Assembly (NCBI GenBank): GCA_949358305.1
Contig: OX442315.1
Location: forward strand, 5,605,875-5,669,874
DNA: 64,000 nucleotides
Reading direction: 5' to 3'
From: Strigamia acuminata
Taxonomy: Eukaryota > Arthropoda > Chilopoda > Geophilomorpha > Linotaeniidae
Within the stretch, counting starts at the first letter, position 1, and every line of letters starts with the position of its first letter. Position numbers and translations under genes: made by a program. The notes under the pieces were generated by a model. That model saw nothing but the letters and a program-made list of their open reading frames with translations. It made no database searches and was not told the DNA's origin. This document shows, one piece after another, positions 47,101 to 52,000 of this stretch.

Positions 47101-47997
47101 TGGCTAATATTGGCCATTTTTGACAAAATATGGCTAAAATTGGCCATTTTTTTTACGAAAAACGGCCATTTTTAGCTATTTTTTGTCGCCTGATTTTAAT
47201 TTCCGGGAGTACCGATTTCCCAGGAATACCGCCATTTTGGTATCGGGAACCGGGAATTGGAAAAGGGCGGGAAAACCGAAACCCTATTCTTTACTTCTGT
47301 AATAATTATATCATGTGACAAACTAAATTTAACATTTTGTTTCAGCTGACAACAAAAAGATGTTAAACAATAAAGTTGATGACGTGGAGAAATCACATTT
47401 GGACAGTGGCAAACTTCTCGGTAAATTTCTTACGTTTTTCCTAGTTTTAGAAACATTGATTTTAATGGAGATAAAATAATTGTAGATGTCAAACCAATGA
47501 AAGAATTAAGCATGTTGAGCTTAGAACTTGCATCAAATTTCTCCTCATTTGAATATATCTGGAAAGTGGAGAAGTTTGCAAACTGTCAAGCCCGGGCAAA
47601 ATTGGGCTTTTCCGTCTACAGTGATCCTTTTTTTCCCAATACGAATAATTATAAAATGCGACTACAACTTGAACCAAATGGGCATAGTGGTGGACTAGGA
47701 ACTCATTTGTCGATTTATCTTCAAGTGATGAAAGGTCCGAATGATGCAATTCTTATGTGGCCCATTGAGTATTCTGCAACATTTCATTTGTTGGATCAGT
47801 TGGAACATAAGGATCATTATTATAGGCAATGGGCATCTGATTTCATTGAAGATGAAGGTTATTTTGACAAACGAGTGACTGCAGTAAATGTAGGCTGGGG
47901 AAAATCACGTTTTATTTCGTTGGACAAACTTAAACCATTATATTTAGTGGATGATACTATTATTCTCAAATTAGATTTAATCATTACGAGTTTGTAA
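17114..47997 (+). CDS. TRAF-type E3 ligase/adaptor gene B (complete)
   Basis: Fourteen exons splice to 1488 nt (495 aa): 17114-17148, 17369-17498, 17611-17691, 17827-17898, 17957-18031, 18097-18189, 46093-46171, 46226-46360, 46411-46485, 46547-46579, 46654-46725, 46801-46821, 47346-47420, 47486-47997. The RING ligands are C10, C13, C25, H27, C30, C33, C45 and D48; a final D in place of C is also seen in TRAF6-type RINGs. TRAF zinc fingers follow (about 65-160; CCYC, KCDMYPINCDFC, VQECGRNFLWC). Residues 163-325 are a coiled coil for trimerisation. The MATH/TRAF-C domain (about 340-495) binds receptors or adaptors. Known TRAFs act in the cytoplasm in NF-kB/JNK signalling; that role is inferred here. 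Intron 6 is 27.9 kb because of nested transposons, yet the frame is intact on both sides in matching phase 0. AATAAA lies at 48123. Confidence 0.88.
18778..19794 (+). repeat. Gypsy-1 5' LTR
   Basis: 1017 bp, start TGTTGTGACCCGAC, end GAGCGCGACA. A TATATATAAG box near 19620 and AATAAA near 19656 fit promoter and poly(A) roles. It matches the 3' LTR at an offset of 12476 with no difference that I noticed. Confidence 0.95.
19797..19814 (+). promoter_or_regulatory. Gypsy-1 primer binding site, tRNA-Pro-like
   Basis: TGGGGGCCTGTCCGGGAT begins 2 bases after the LTR. It differs at two positions from the classical tRNA-Pro primer site of retroviruses. Confidence 0.75.
19867..22950 (+). CDS. gag: Gypsy-1 Gag
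   Basis: Structural polyprotein that forms the virus-like particle and packages RNA. From the ATG at 19867 it is 1027 aa, much longer than the 300-450 aa usual for Gypsy Gag. The first 600 residues are highly charged, with Arg/Ser/Glu-rich repeats. The retrotransposon gag domain follows (KAGDRFLDEVIRI, SAREWYQGLKGVNWDDFLMRF), then one CCHC zinc knuckle at about residue 975 (CFKCNQPGHYSNEC). An upstream in-frame GTG at 19840 is not needed; the ATG gives MADNT, matching the MSDKD start in Gypsy-2, and both share TDYHLRS soon after (SDYHLRS in Gypsy-2). Confidence 0.9.
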   Translation: MADNTRVTDSDSDINKRAGSRKGTDYHLRSGGPLPKASAHESRQKRRKAKPDRRSASEASHPSHAETRPRLDETERSEDPSHPKPPRPNRDGETSGNEVLSRNQSPRLTHDTEVSDPRATSSIQRTASDTTANSALNTPITHSRPASVMSEGHKSNSSSVKRVSSQPYSVSGTLIDAMQLAQAEGVRYTLPTGKITVYETLQIVRAALKAHSVSPQITIVEGAHAQQLVDSAQFEADAENEARQAIRERRRKLAEREAQALEYGRTQPNPTTPEEVEIVDRALRAHRYAFHSQQEAEQAFMARLRRDDPKSVRKPEVSSSELSDESLEGDPKRTPKAKPKPQLERATPATPRKRDASAREQQTRPRMQALDSATNNAITRLINANNARRNEEQALTSQQHDDPQGTEWQQPVPILKDDESSRRQSHDRTSSREEGKRDERPKYYHYGNSDSSSDGLESNAPSHHDSERGSGERRRERERDERRERERDDRRRGRKESNSSRRNPPRRSPSPDPSSDPSSNDDRRKDKSSNRRKRSNSPRDREKRRRSENSDHRREEFQDPPRQSAFTDSTGRQYTMGELGRALLGSLKAEGIDLSKRNDRNRSTGDRVKKKYAVSRRDTMSVTGNIRWQFYIQNRFDGSWKAGDRFLDEVIRIKTATKATVGDMLTHGIVELMTGSAREWYQGLKGVNWDDFLMRFDLRYGETPEEVSRKMRGLRQMPGETIMDYDIRARLLFEKAPMEFHATGFNLFFLGGLSEYSQRVLLEERAPTGGSYEEMSAFLFENTIDIEKRYYSALPEAEKAATAKRLKLSAERYGATDKIMRPTEYLSGIMELAEASVGLQIKNKLTSTLPSNPLAAPKKAPTASAMQATLEEVKEGEEAEQNVGKSDEKEEKDDYSTDEEIRSYRDTLSTGCDEEGPLVHLIHRDRAVEEFRARLKPNAGRIPKYFRKNYTPPSKADPEKKKSIEAPRDKSNIRCFKCNQPGHYSNECPRTAKEDAKFDAIMKQMAEIKLAMAKNESKNESAQAAKK
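22905..22968 (+). promoter_or_regulatory. Gypsy-1 gag-pol -1 ribosomal frameshift signal
   Basis: Two tandem A AAA AAC heptamers (22905-22911 and 22917-22923) lie in the gag frame. Six bases after the second, a 10-bp GC-rich stem pairs 22930-22939 with 22959-22968 (one G-T). The gag stop lies in the loop. The pol frame is -1 relative to gag and is open from the heptamers on. Confidence 0.85.
22974..27044 (+). CDS. pol: Gypsy-1 Pol (protease, RT, RNase H, integrase)
   Basis: Made as a Gag-Pol fusion by -1 frameshift, so the real N-terminus is in gag; an ATG at 22974 gives 1356 aa. Aspartic protease at about residue 99 (LDSGADRSF). Reverse transcriptase with YLDD near 444-447. RNase H with HTDASRVGLGAALL near 592. 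Integrase with an HHCC finger (HGHPLASHAG...CQRCQAC), then D962, D1021 (SDNGPQF) and E1056 (VERLN), spaced as a D,D35E enzyme. A GPY/F motif (KRDGPYVI) follows; no chromodomain is evident. The C-terminus is acidic then basic. No key residue is missing, so it may be active. Confidence 0.95.
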   Translation: MKKKGFNKGFDKPPPVKEMGSDIANAQIQDRANNALQVITANAEAEAEEPNLLLEELPQVVEDTEEFRVFMCNVAVEYTNRLCMLPMTIEREKIMGLLDSGADRSFVSEDIVASLGLTDKIKGVNKNIRLKTANGMARPKGVILLTMEWLGGVEQHPFLVLPTCDRIFLLGLDLMASMEIQPNPITKSWNYIRNDKERPAIVVPPALVKEAADKTQWEKGLKKFVQDYDFKAFVTELQRDNVVETLVADAALELNEAAALRRVLLKYEGILSKKPGRTNKAIHEIKLTDNKPIRVAYKGMNPQKREIVQKMCQEMLDSGIVSEAQGEYATRVVLVMRPGSDPRLCIDYRPLNAVTEIDPIQMPSIESILRELSPFSWVTTMDLSKGYWQVEMRPEDKIKTAFYSPIGRLMFNVMPFGLVNAPSTFQRLIESVLGDILHQFVWAYLDDIVIASKTFEEHIEHIDQVLTRLAKAGLHVHPGKSKFCRKELAFLGYRIGVNGLAIGPEKIDAINRFPPPEDVKGVQRFMGMINFFGRLLPGLAEVAAPVTDLLKNENEFVWSNECNIAFNAIKRMLTEVGVMPLPDLNRPFILHTDASRVGLGAALLQTHVRDGVEQDLPCMFISRKLQGAEKNYNATELECLAVVWAIRKFRDYLEYTKFVVHTDHQALQWLMKLKEPAGRLARWQLELMACDLTIQYKPGKYNVVADALSRAPVSDPIDADDDGEDDSRIIYCPTSCHRWDLRKMNEIPTASPADVKFCGFWTRLYQPAADNYPNAKKEFKLERRINDPLLSAFHAHVGKQMQSNPPTREEIIVQQKLDKKCQDRARFVLTGKYPPDLTRRQKRRYAHESIDYLLDDGLLVKHHPNHQDDLSESDTAVKVVIPASLIGRVLWLLHGHPLASHAGVSRTLYRATQLFHWTGMKKDIALFVHQCQRCQACKPRRKSPFETIFLGPYAPFDCLSVDVMGPKPVTGNKNAYIIVIMDVATRWPELYAVARPSAEKIVECIYDVALRYGFPRKIISDNGPQFISKIWGKFCEKFGIVASHTSTYNPRTNPVERLNRDIKYALSIFTDIHNRWDEYLREIAFSIRTTVSRTRDFSPAYLNFARELRVPWDPRVAESVNVVDPEKPHEYVYKLEQTISSTYKHMMAHIFNMRDRILQDKSGGKFVNFENNDLVWKDTHILSNAARGITASLADKRDGPYVIIGKHGGNAYKLRKLEDNTEYKSIQVRELTPYIPEFPQEMWAKGQVKSKTDGQIVDMFAGELEKAPPSDNEEYFDAPSPPVNEIVESVPDPILVGGETGETPETNTKNTDKKENNNEEVQTQKTTKNIVPASIRNLRPKRDNPFIKGGKVVGKK
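27514..31217 (+). CDS. Gypsy-1 ORF3, spliced third gene of unknown function
   Basis: I recognise no family. Exon 1 (27514-27603, 30 aa, acidic, contains DDEENWD) ends CAG|GTAGAAG and joins exon 2 (28452-31217, 921 aa) after CCTTCCAG, both in phase 0, giving about 951 aa. Exon 2 begins with a compact domain (IFRGALP near residue 20; SEMWQL near 178), then basic and proline-rich linkers, then a second conserved block (AMAAW near 602, DREGV) and a C-terminal block (FHQRLLRAHR near 820, WLHERTR). There is no signal peptide or membrane helix, so it is unlike Env. Gypsy-2 has the same split gene. Exon 1 starts 470 nt after pol; a poly-T tract before it (27445-27460) could be an upstream acceptor for a subgenomic RNA. 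Confidence 0.75.
27604..28451 (+). other. Putative intron of Gypsy-1 ORF3
   Basis: 848 bp, GT...AG, AT-rich in its second half, with many stops and no coding capacity. A pyrimidine-rich stretch before CAG at 28451 fits an acceptor. The equivalent gap in Gypsy-2 is 562 bp and not similar in sequence. Confidence 0.65.
31242..31253 (+). promoter_or_regulatory. Gypsy-1 polypurine tract
   Basis: GGAGGGGGAAG lies directly before the 3' LTR, as expected for the plus-strand primer. Confidence 0.8.
31254..32270 (+). repeat. Gypsy-1 3' LTR
   Basis: 1017 bp, same length and apparently same sequence as the 5' LTR, pointing to a recent insertion. Confidence 0.95.
32614..32680 (+). ncRNA. tRNA-Ser-derived Pol III promoter region, left arm
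   Basis: It starts GTAGTTGTGG, with an A box TGGTCCAGTGG (32621-32631) and a B box GGTTCAAATCC (32664-32674). The 5' half follows eukaryotic tRNA-Ser closely (GTGGTTAAG, ATGGACTAG). The variable arm and the 3' acceptor strand are lost, so it is SINE-like, not a working tRNA. Confidence 0.7.
32866..32932 (-). ncRNA. tRNA-Ser-derived Pol III promoter region, right arm
   Basis: Inverted copy of the left-arm sequence, better preserved: GTGGTTAAGGCAATGGAC and a perfect 5-bp T stem CCAGG/CCTGG around TTCAAAT. It reads toward the centre of the palindrome, as does the left copy. Confidence 0.7.
33480..34034. repeat. T-rich degenerate repeats in the foldback core
   Basis: Repeated CATTTGGTTTGATTTT-like units are interrupted at about 33640-33830 by unique sequence with a TATATAAG box at 33735 and an initiator-like TCAGTC about 33 bp later. 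No open reading frame follows. Confidence 0.55.
34035..34256. repeat. 12-bp minisatellite, left part
   Basis: Degenerate AACAACCTTCAA / AACGACCTTCCA units with interspersed TGATCAATCAACGATC. Copia-1 splits this array; it continues at 41247. Confidence 0.85.
34257..34733 (+). repeat. Copia-1 5' LTR
   Basis: 477 bp, TG...CA ends. It matches the 3' LTR at an offset of 6508, with no difference that I noticed. Confidence 0.95.
34734..35919 (+). other. Copia-1 leader
   Basis: An unusually long leader of about 1.2 kb between LTR and gag. TGGTAGCAGAGG at 34736-34747 fits a tRNA-iMet primer site. Open stretches here overlap in several frames and show no known domain. Confidence 0.7.
35920..40746 (+). 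CDS. Copia-1 Gag-Pol polyprotein
   Basis: From ATG 35920 (MSKHDDYKD) it is 1608 aa; an in-frame ATG at 35872 would add 16 hydrophobic residues and is less likely. Gag ends with a CCHC knuckle near 232 (CFNCGGTGHFARECP). Protease DTGA near 330. GAG-pre-integrase finger (HSRMGHL...CDACATAK) from about 569. Integrase D near 634 (DVWG), D near 698 (TDNGGEF) and E near 734 (AERANR). A proline linker near 905-930. RT with FYVDDIV near 1290. RNase H near 1454-1535 (YTDASF, ESEFLAV, ADS). No stop or frameshift, so probably active until recently. Confidence 0.95.
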   Translation: MSKHDDYKDIKKLDGTNYATWSVQVQLLLKYNGVWGHVDGTEKEPPDTATAKEKRDFKVREDKAMSTLCMSCAEPQQVIAVSCPTAAKVWEALKDAYQPTTRARRARLRRDFLNMKMLEGEEMLVFTGRVDRKVTELKDVKIDVSDEFHAFQYLDHLPPQYENIKQTAYHWEDTEFTAKNVKERLLGEYNRLYESSNEFGVLTQQMDNTALFAKQKWKPRGKPSTAAGPSRGTCFNCGGTGHFARECPSPPKQQGTFGTFPAAAGSPAQLNRGSGRGRGRGKGQQRANLTQLDPYADEPHTLYSAVLEEKPAQPLSLVSHGNCDSQWYVDTGATDHFSFNRSWFSDFRPLSNFSVQQGEGKSKIEGVGNVVITTLYGTRHRDITLKNVFFAPNFRKNLISLGRTDEAGMCTFVKNGEMFIYKDKIEEPSITAVRTSNRLYKVNCRIEVGNVNTAALTAQQNAAAVLDLIKSSVKDERFVQPLLTILDYKNALLKSLSKSDKGTSAANLSAQVSEKTSAPAAINLPKAGNEVQTPPANIPQANATAKANGGNANDVKVRNQERPQTMDTWHSRMGHLNAKGISTLEKSDDVFGINLSTKELSTCDACATAKSTRASFPPIVAISTKGILDIVHMDVWGKSQGPSLGGANYYFILVDDYSRYMWIIMMKTKGEVLGHFKRWLTEVERTTSKKVKCIKTDNGGEFISRDWDTYASKIGLKCIRTNAYSPEMNSVAERANRTIISGVRALMLENSFPYPLWAELATSIVYLKNRFPHQGIEGKTPYSIFFNKKLSLRHIKCIGSKTFVHVPSQTRKGKLEGRAWAGALVGYAISTRGYRIWDPKTNQVFASKHVRIFEDSYWYEIGKRLQTPVRQPQGGSEEFKSFGYSSSDTEEDDDGSVVPVGQPPPFMPPPIPPPIPPPIPPRTPGPALRPNVQRTIELPAIGVDPIGDDEEIGGAQGIDGDNPVEEIGGAKGDDENFLNVYPDDDEDPDLAPPPGVQTRRGSGKKGKVKEKETPDPMLLPLDMTKWRRIQSVRKAGATAGKVDVVYFSPNDDKLRSRTDVARWCDGEGYAYDPNLFDFKTLEGEEPLPFAGFCAVEPDTYEEAIEGINKPYWEGAMKDEIDIFDEREVYREIDKPKDVQLLGTKWIYKMKRDHTGAIQRYRARLVAQGFKQRPGIDFTEVFSPVVNFVLVIVFFCTLVVLKGWRDVHIDIKAAYLYGDLDTVQYCEVPKGYRTAKNRHKCWMLLKALYGLHQSGRMWYQALHDCLLQLGFEPMLGLNCVYSLDNEAVIIFYVDDIVLFSRDDYVEKCVLKWIRGFFDIVDLGPVTLLLGIEFDRSGGRIRIHQRKYIEKLCKMYGVDPCHRVRVPVTPGTMIQQVKEGERVNTVFPYRNLVGSLLFIASRTRPDILFSVIVLSQYNEKHSARHVGMLMQVLRYLGNTPNYAIDLSNCRNDSLTVYTDASFALDQDKRRSFGGHIVYLGGVPISWNCHKQTMTSLSIMESEFLAVVDGVKDIIWLHRLYDADIMFCVERATPCVYADSMPAIQYTKNRIENRANKHIDVKLHFVRDWFEKGTFSIRHIAGVLNVADILTKWLAKPRLNTLCEHIFVMDK
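40751..40762 (+). promoter_or_regulatory. Copia-1 polypurine tract
   Basis: AGCAAAGGGGGA lies 2 bases before the 3' LTR. Confidence 0.75.
40765..41241 (+). repeat. Copia-1 3' LTR
   Basis: 477 bp, same start and end as the 5' LTR; followed by TAAAC. Confidence 0.95.
41247..42113. repeat. 12-bp minisatellite, right part
   Basis: About 870 bp of ACGACCTTCAAA / ACAACCTTCAAA units, in a looser higher-order pattern with CCAATGATCAATCAACGATC. Open frames here are artefacts of the repeat. Confidence 0.88.
42661..42830. repeat. 30-bp tandem repeat in the right foldback arm
   Basis: About four copies of a unit containing AATCAAGCACAATCTTAC. The left arm has no equivalent, so it expanded on one side only. 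Confidence 0.75.
42954..43159 (-). repeat. Copia-2 3' LTR
   Basis: 206 bp; same sequence as 45175-45380 as far as I can see. Downstream LTR in minus orientation. Confidence 0.88.
43306..45060 (-). CDS. Copia-2 Gag fused to Pol remnants
   Basis: 584 aa, uninterrupted. N-terminal Copia Gag (start MVNAGGISARIEPLGKENY; WKVQMEAIL), CCHC knuckle near residue 240 (CHGCGKIGHKIADC), then a protease relic in which the catalytic D-S/T-G is lost (WCLGSSTSSH). A run of imperfect repeats such as ENKKACTEVEKTRT follows, then a GAG-pre-integrase relic (REWHEKLEYESILKKL), an acidic repeat (ENEDEVEISENE) and the usual pre-RT basic linker (SSRTRKP). The integrase core and everything from RT on are deleted, yet the frame is still open, which suggests selection for a Gag-like protein in a parasite of other Copia elements. 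Confidence 0.85.
   Translation of the reverse strand: MVNAGGISARIEPLGKENYDAWKVQMEAILGKNDLLKYADGTLKRPEVDPSNNNTKKAAENWDVRDRNTRYDILLHVKQSEIRLLKNCKTSNELWRKLDEIYEAKGPANMGMLLKQICGNKMAENKNVRDYLKGFFEAVDKLLDMDMEIHPTLTGTLLLQSLPKSFDTFKITMESRDTLPTLEALKAKIIAAAISQEKDKEEVSDAMMAKKSFQKRRQPKNGDDESDSDEKPTFKFKCHGCGKIGHKIADCWSKNKRETASRAEKFRHDAYHCEWMETAMKREAPKSKRWCLGSSTSSHKRSNESTFKNVEALKNRKLNLASNASTKINGKGTVKIEIGPESDVLHSKLEETLLVRDLRTNLMSVRSITDRGDKVIFKKKAAEVIKPNRKVVFTAENTSTEVEKTRTGNVKTEKASMEVEKAKTENKKACTGVKKTRTENKKVCTEVDKTRPKNVEIREWHEKLEYESILKKLKNDVTEQISRTLMEMARCMFLQSSKESSVELSENENKVEISENEDEVEISENENEVEVEINDEVENETEQGEVETPQIKNVRPPPRQSSRTRKPYSNRNGKPPGRIRYEEY
45175..45380 (-). repeat. Copia-2 5' LTR
   Basis: 206 bp upstream LTR in minus orientation. 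GGTTATGGGCCCAGC follows it at the primer-site position; I did not identify the tRNA. Confidence 0.88.
46922..47286. mobile_element. hAT-like MITE
   Basis: 365 bp with inverted ends starting TAGGGTTT and an exact 8-bp duplication TTCTTTAC (46914-46921 and 47287-47294), the hallmark of hAT insertion. The inside repeats ACCGGGAATT and GGCCATTTTT motifs. It lies in an intron of TRAF gene B between exons 12 and 13. Confidence 0.9.
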
Positions 47998-48122
47998 TAT
48001 TCGGAAATCAAGAATGCTACTCTTGTAACTTTTTTTTCATAATGTCGTGTTGTTGTATTCTGCCACAGCACTAGTTATATTATGCACTGGTCAAAGTTGA
48101 TATAATTACCTGACTGGTGTTG

Positions 48123-48128
48123 AATAAA
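48123..48128 (+). terminator. TRAF B poly(A) signal
   Basis: AATAAA 126 bp after the TRAF B stop. Gypsy-2 begins 25 bp further on, so cleavage falls at or beside the insertion. Confidence 0.7.
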
Positions 48129-48152
48129 CCTTACACCATTAACTAAAGTGGT

Positions 48153-48972
48153 TGTGGTGACCCAGTTGGATAAGTGTCCCCCCAGGGCGGATACTTGTCC
48201 TATGAGTCACTATGACTAAAGAGTCGTTCCCCCCCGAGTTGGCTCCACCTCCCCATGGCAGGTGTGTGCCCCGAGGGGGAGGAAGCGGCTGGTGGTCAGC
48301 CCCCATTGGTTGATCGCCGGCCCTTCACCCCACTGCATAAAAGGCTGTGTTTCCCGCCTAAAGTCAGAACTTACACAAACGACACCAAGAACACAGCAAC
48401 TACCTCACCGTCAGGCCAACTTCAACTACAAGTTAGGATTGATCGAGGATCGCTGAGTAAAGTGCAAACTGTAACTCTCACGAAGTCACTTGCGAGCTAT
48501 TCCTGCGAAAGCACGAGAATAGCCCTTGTGAAATCACCCAGAATAATCGCCCAGACGATTATTCGCCGAAGTAAGTGTCCGAGTGCTTTGTAGGGAACCC
48601 CAAAGTTCCTAGACGAGGCCTCTGCGACGCTAAACAAACCCTAGACAACAGGCACGGATAGAAGACTCGAAAGAGCATTCCACCGCGTCCGTGAAGACGA
48701 ATCCGTGACGAATTGACGACAACTCGAGACGCCGCCTTTGTTCCGCCGACCACGCGGAATCGACGACGCCATCTTGAGAAATCCTTTGTTCGACGCTGAC
48801 CACGTCGACTCTAGAATTATTACTGAGTGTATTTTAAAGGCATAAAGCCTAGTGAATAAATTACCTGTTTATTTACATACATTTGGTATTCATTTGGGTA
48901 TTTACATAATTGATCACAGGTAAAGTATTACACGTTAGCGCTATTTAAACCTATACCAAGTAGGACGCGACA
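48153..48972 (+). repeat. Gypsy-2 5' LTR
   Basis: 820 bp, start TGTGGTGACCCAG, end GACGCGACA. It has CCCATTGGTTGAT, GCATAAAAGG and AATAAATTACC motifs. Confidence 0.95.
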
Positions 48973-48974
48973 CG

Positions 48975-48992
48975 TGGGGGCCTGGCCGGGAT
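48975..48992 (+). promoter_or_regulatory. Gypsy-2 primer binding site, tRNA-Pro-like
   Basis: TGGGGGCCTGGCCGGGAT, 2 bases after the LTR; it differs from the Gypsy-1 site at one base. Confidence 0.75.
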
Positions 48993-49066
48993 TTAGAAAT
49001 AAATCTCAAATCTGAACTTGTGATCTCTCAATAAGATAACCCAAATCGTAGAATTACCGAAAGAAA

Positions 49067-52000
49067 ATGTCAGACAAAGACGAGCAATCCACGTCTGACA
49101 CCGAGCAGAGAATGCCCGAGAAGGGAAAAAGGACCTCCGACTACCACCTGAGATCGGATGGTCCCGTCCCCGAAATGTCCGCAAAGGCGAAAGCCCGAGC
49201 GAATAAAAGGAGAGCGAAGGCGCAGAAAGAGGAGCAAGCTGCATCGCTCGCGGCCCTAGACGGGCCAGAGCGAGAGCGGGTTCCCTTGAATATGCAACCC
49301 TTCGAAGATACCGATCCGGAAGCCATAGAAAATCGAGAAGAAATTCGCGACGTATCGCCGGGACGGGTATCGATATTAATGACCGAGGAGACGAATGAAG
49401 CTCCGAGAGAAACGGTCACGGTCGGCACAAACCCATCACCACCAACGGCTCAGACGTCCGTAGAGCAAACCCCACGGAAAAACGACGGCGGGACCCCGAT
49501 AACCCCCCGAGTTACGGCGAGTCCTGCAGTTGTTTCCTTCGAAGTATCTCACCTAATTCGGTTGACGCAGCAAGCTGCCCAGCTAAAAGCGATGATAGAC
49601 ATTCCAGTAGGAACGTCAGTCTGGGAATCGATTACCCTACTCACTGACGCTATCTGTGCGGCACAAGCCCCGACGCCGGTCGCAAGACCAGCAGCGGAGA
49701 CGCCCATGCCCCAGGTAACGCCCAGTGACACCGGAGGTTTCGCGCCAGACCCCAACCGAACACTTCACGAATCCAGAGAGAAGGCCCGCGAGGAAGCCAG
49801 ACAAGAAGCGACTAGTCGCCAACGAAGGCTGAGCGCAGAGCGGCGAGAACTCTGGAAGGAAGAGGAAGAAAGGGAGCAACGCGAGAGAAGAACCACCGAG
49901 AGAACAGAGAAACTGGTCCAAAAAATGAGGGAAGAACGAGAAGCTAAAATTCGAAAAGAATGGAACGCAACAGTAGAAGGGCGACATCGAGAAGCTCAAG
50001 AGTACGAGGACCAATTTCAAGCGCTAATAGCTCAAAGAAAAACAGAAAAACTACAAATGTTGCGAAAAGAGGCCATTCTACAACATCAGAAATGGGAAGA
50101 ACAACATCGCGAGAGGTTGAGAGAAGAGGAAGCCAGAAAAGAAAAAGAACAGTTTCTGAAAGAGAAAGAAGAGTGGGATCGAGTCAGATGGACCGAAGAG
50201 TACAAAGCGAAGAAACAAGCTATAATAGATGAGCAAAAAAGATGGGAAGCCGAAAACTGGGAGAAGGAGACAGAAAAGTTCCAGAAAGAGTACGCACAAG
50301 ACGTCTCGGACAGGAAGAAAAATGAAGAAAACCTGAAACGGAAACCAGAACCCCCCAGCGGCTCTGATACCGACACAGGAGAAGGTGCAACAAAGCCGGC
50401 AAAAACGGCGAAAAGGGGGAAATCTCAAAAGAGAGACGAGTCGGTCCCAAAAACAAAGGACCGTCACCCCTCAAAAAGATCCGAGACGGGAGCAGCCATC
50501 GACGCGTTACTCGAAAAGAAAAACGCAAATAAAAATCGGGAACGCCCCGAAAGCGAGGAAAACAGATGGCATTCTTTTTACGAGAACAACGACGGAGGGG
50601 AGCCGCCGCCATCCGGAGGCTCGAAACAGAAGAAGGCTGGCGGAGAGACCCCACCGAGAGGGCCGAGGTTTCACCCCCAAGGAGATCCCTCCGAGCCCTC
50701 CGATTCGTCGGACGACGACCATCCGAGTCGACCGTCTACAGGGAGGAGTCAAGAAGACAGCGATGGGCACCGGTCGAACCGGCCGAATGCTTCAGACCGC
50801 TCCTCCCGGAGCTCCAACCCTCGTTCGGAGGAGGGGAACTTTCAGGACTCATCTGGCCGACATTACACGATGTCTGAGCTAGGCCGAGCCCTGCTGAACT
50901 CTTTCAGAAGAGAAGGAATCGATCTAGGCCATCCAGGCGACGAACATAATCGCGCTGGAGAGAGGGTTAAGCGTAAATATGGCGTACGAAACGAACCAAG
51001 CAGCGAAGCCACGGGTAACATCCGTTGGCAACACTACATACAAACACGATTCGACGGTTCGTGGAAGGCCGGAGACCGCTTCCTAGACGAAGTAATGCGT
51101 ATCAAGAAAGCGACAAAAGCCACCGTCGCCGACATGCTAACCCACGGTCTAGTGGAGCTAACCACGGGGTCAGCTCGAGAATGGTATCAGGGACTGAAAA
51201 ACCCAACCTGGGACGATTTTCTCGTCCGTTTCGATCTCCGATACGGCGAGACTCCAGACGAGATCAGTAACAAATTACGTGGTCTACGGCAAGCCCCAGG
51301 AGAAACATTAGCCGACTACGACGCCCGAGCGAAACTCCTGTTTGCAAGAGCGCCGTACGAAATAAACCCCGCTGGTTTTACGATGATCTTTTACGGAGGA
51401 TTATCGGCCCACTCGCAAAGAATTCTACTAGACATGCGTGCACCCCGCACTGGCGATTACCAAGATGTCAGTAACTATCTTCTAACAAACACGTTAGAAA
51501 TAGAACAGCGGTATTACGCCACTCTGCCCCCGGAGGAAGCTGACGCGCACGAGAAACGGTTGCAGACGAGCGCCGAACGTCACAAGACCTCAGAGAAATT
51601 AATGAGGCCAAGTGAATATTTGAGCGGCATAATGAGTCTCACCGAAGCATCCTTCGGACGAATGCTGACGCCTAAAGCAGGCAGTATTCTTCCAGCCAAC
51701 CCGATAGCTGCCCCAAAGAAAGCACCGGCAGCAACGGCGATGCAGGTGACCTCGACGGACTCCACCCAGATGGAGAAAGTCGAAGAGACAACACCTCCCG
51801 CCACGGCTAAAGAAGAGGAGCCAGCATCAAGCGACGATCAAGGTCCCTATTTGCACCATGCACACCGGGCCTTAGCAATCGCACAATTCAGAGCACACGT
51901 GCAGGCAACAAAAGCGAGAGGGGCATTGGGAGGAAAAAGACGATTCCCGACGCCCTTCGTCCCGAAAAAACCGGGATTCACTCCCACAGGGGATAAAAGT

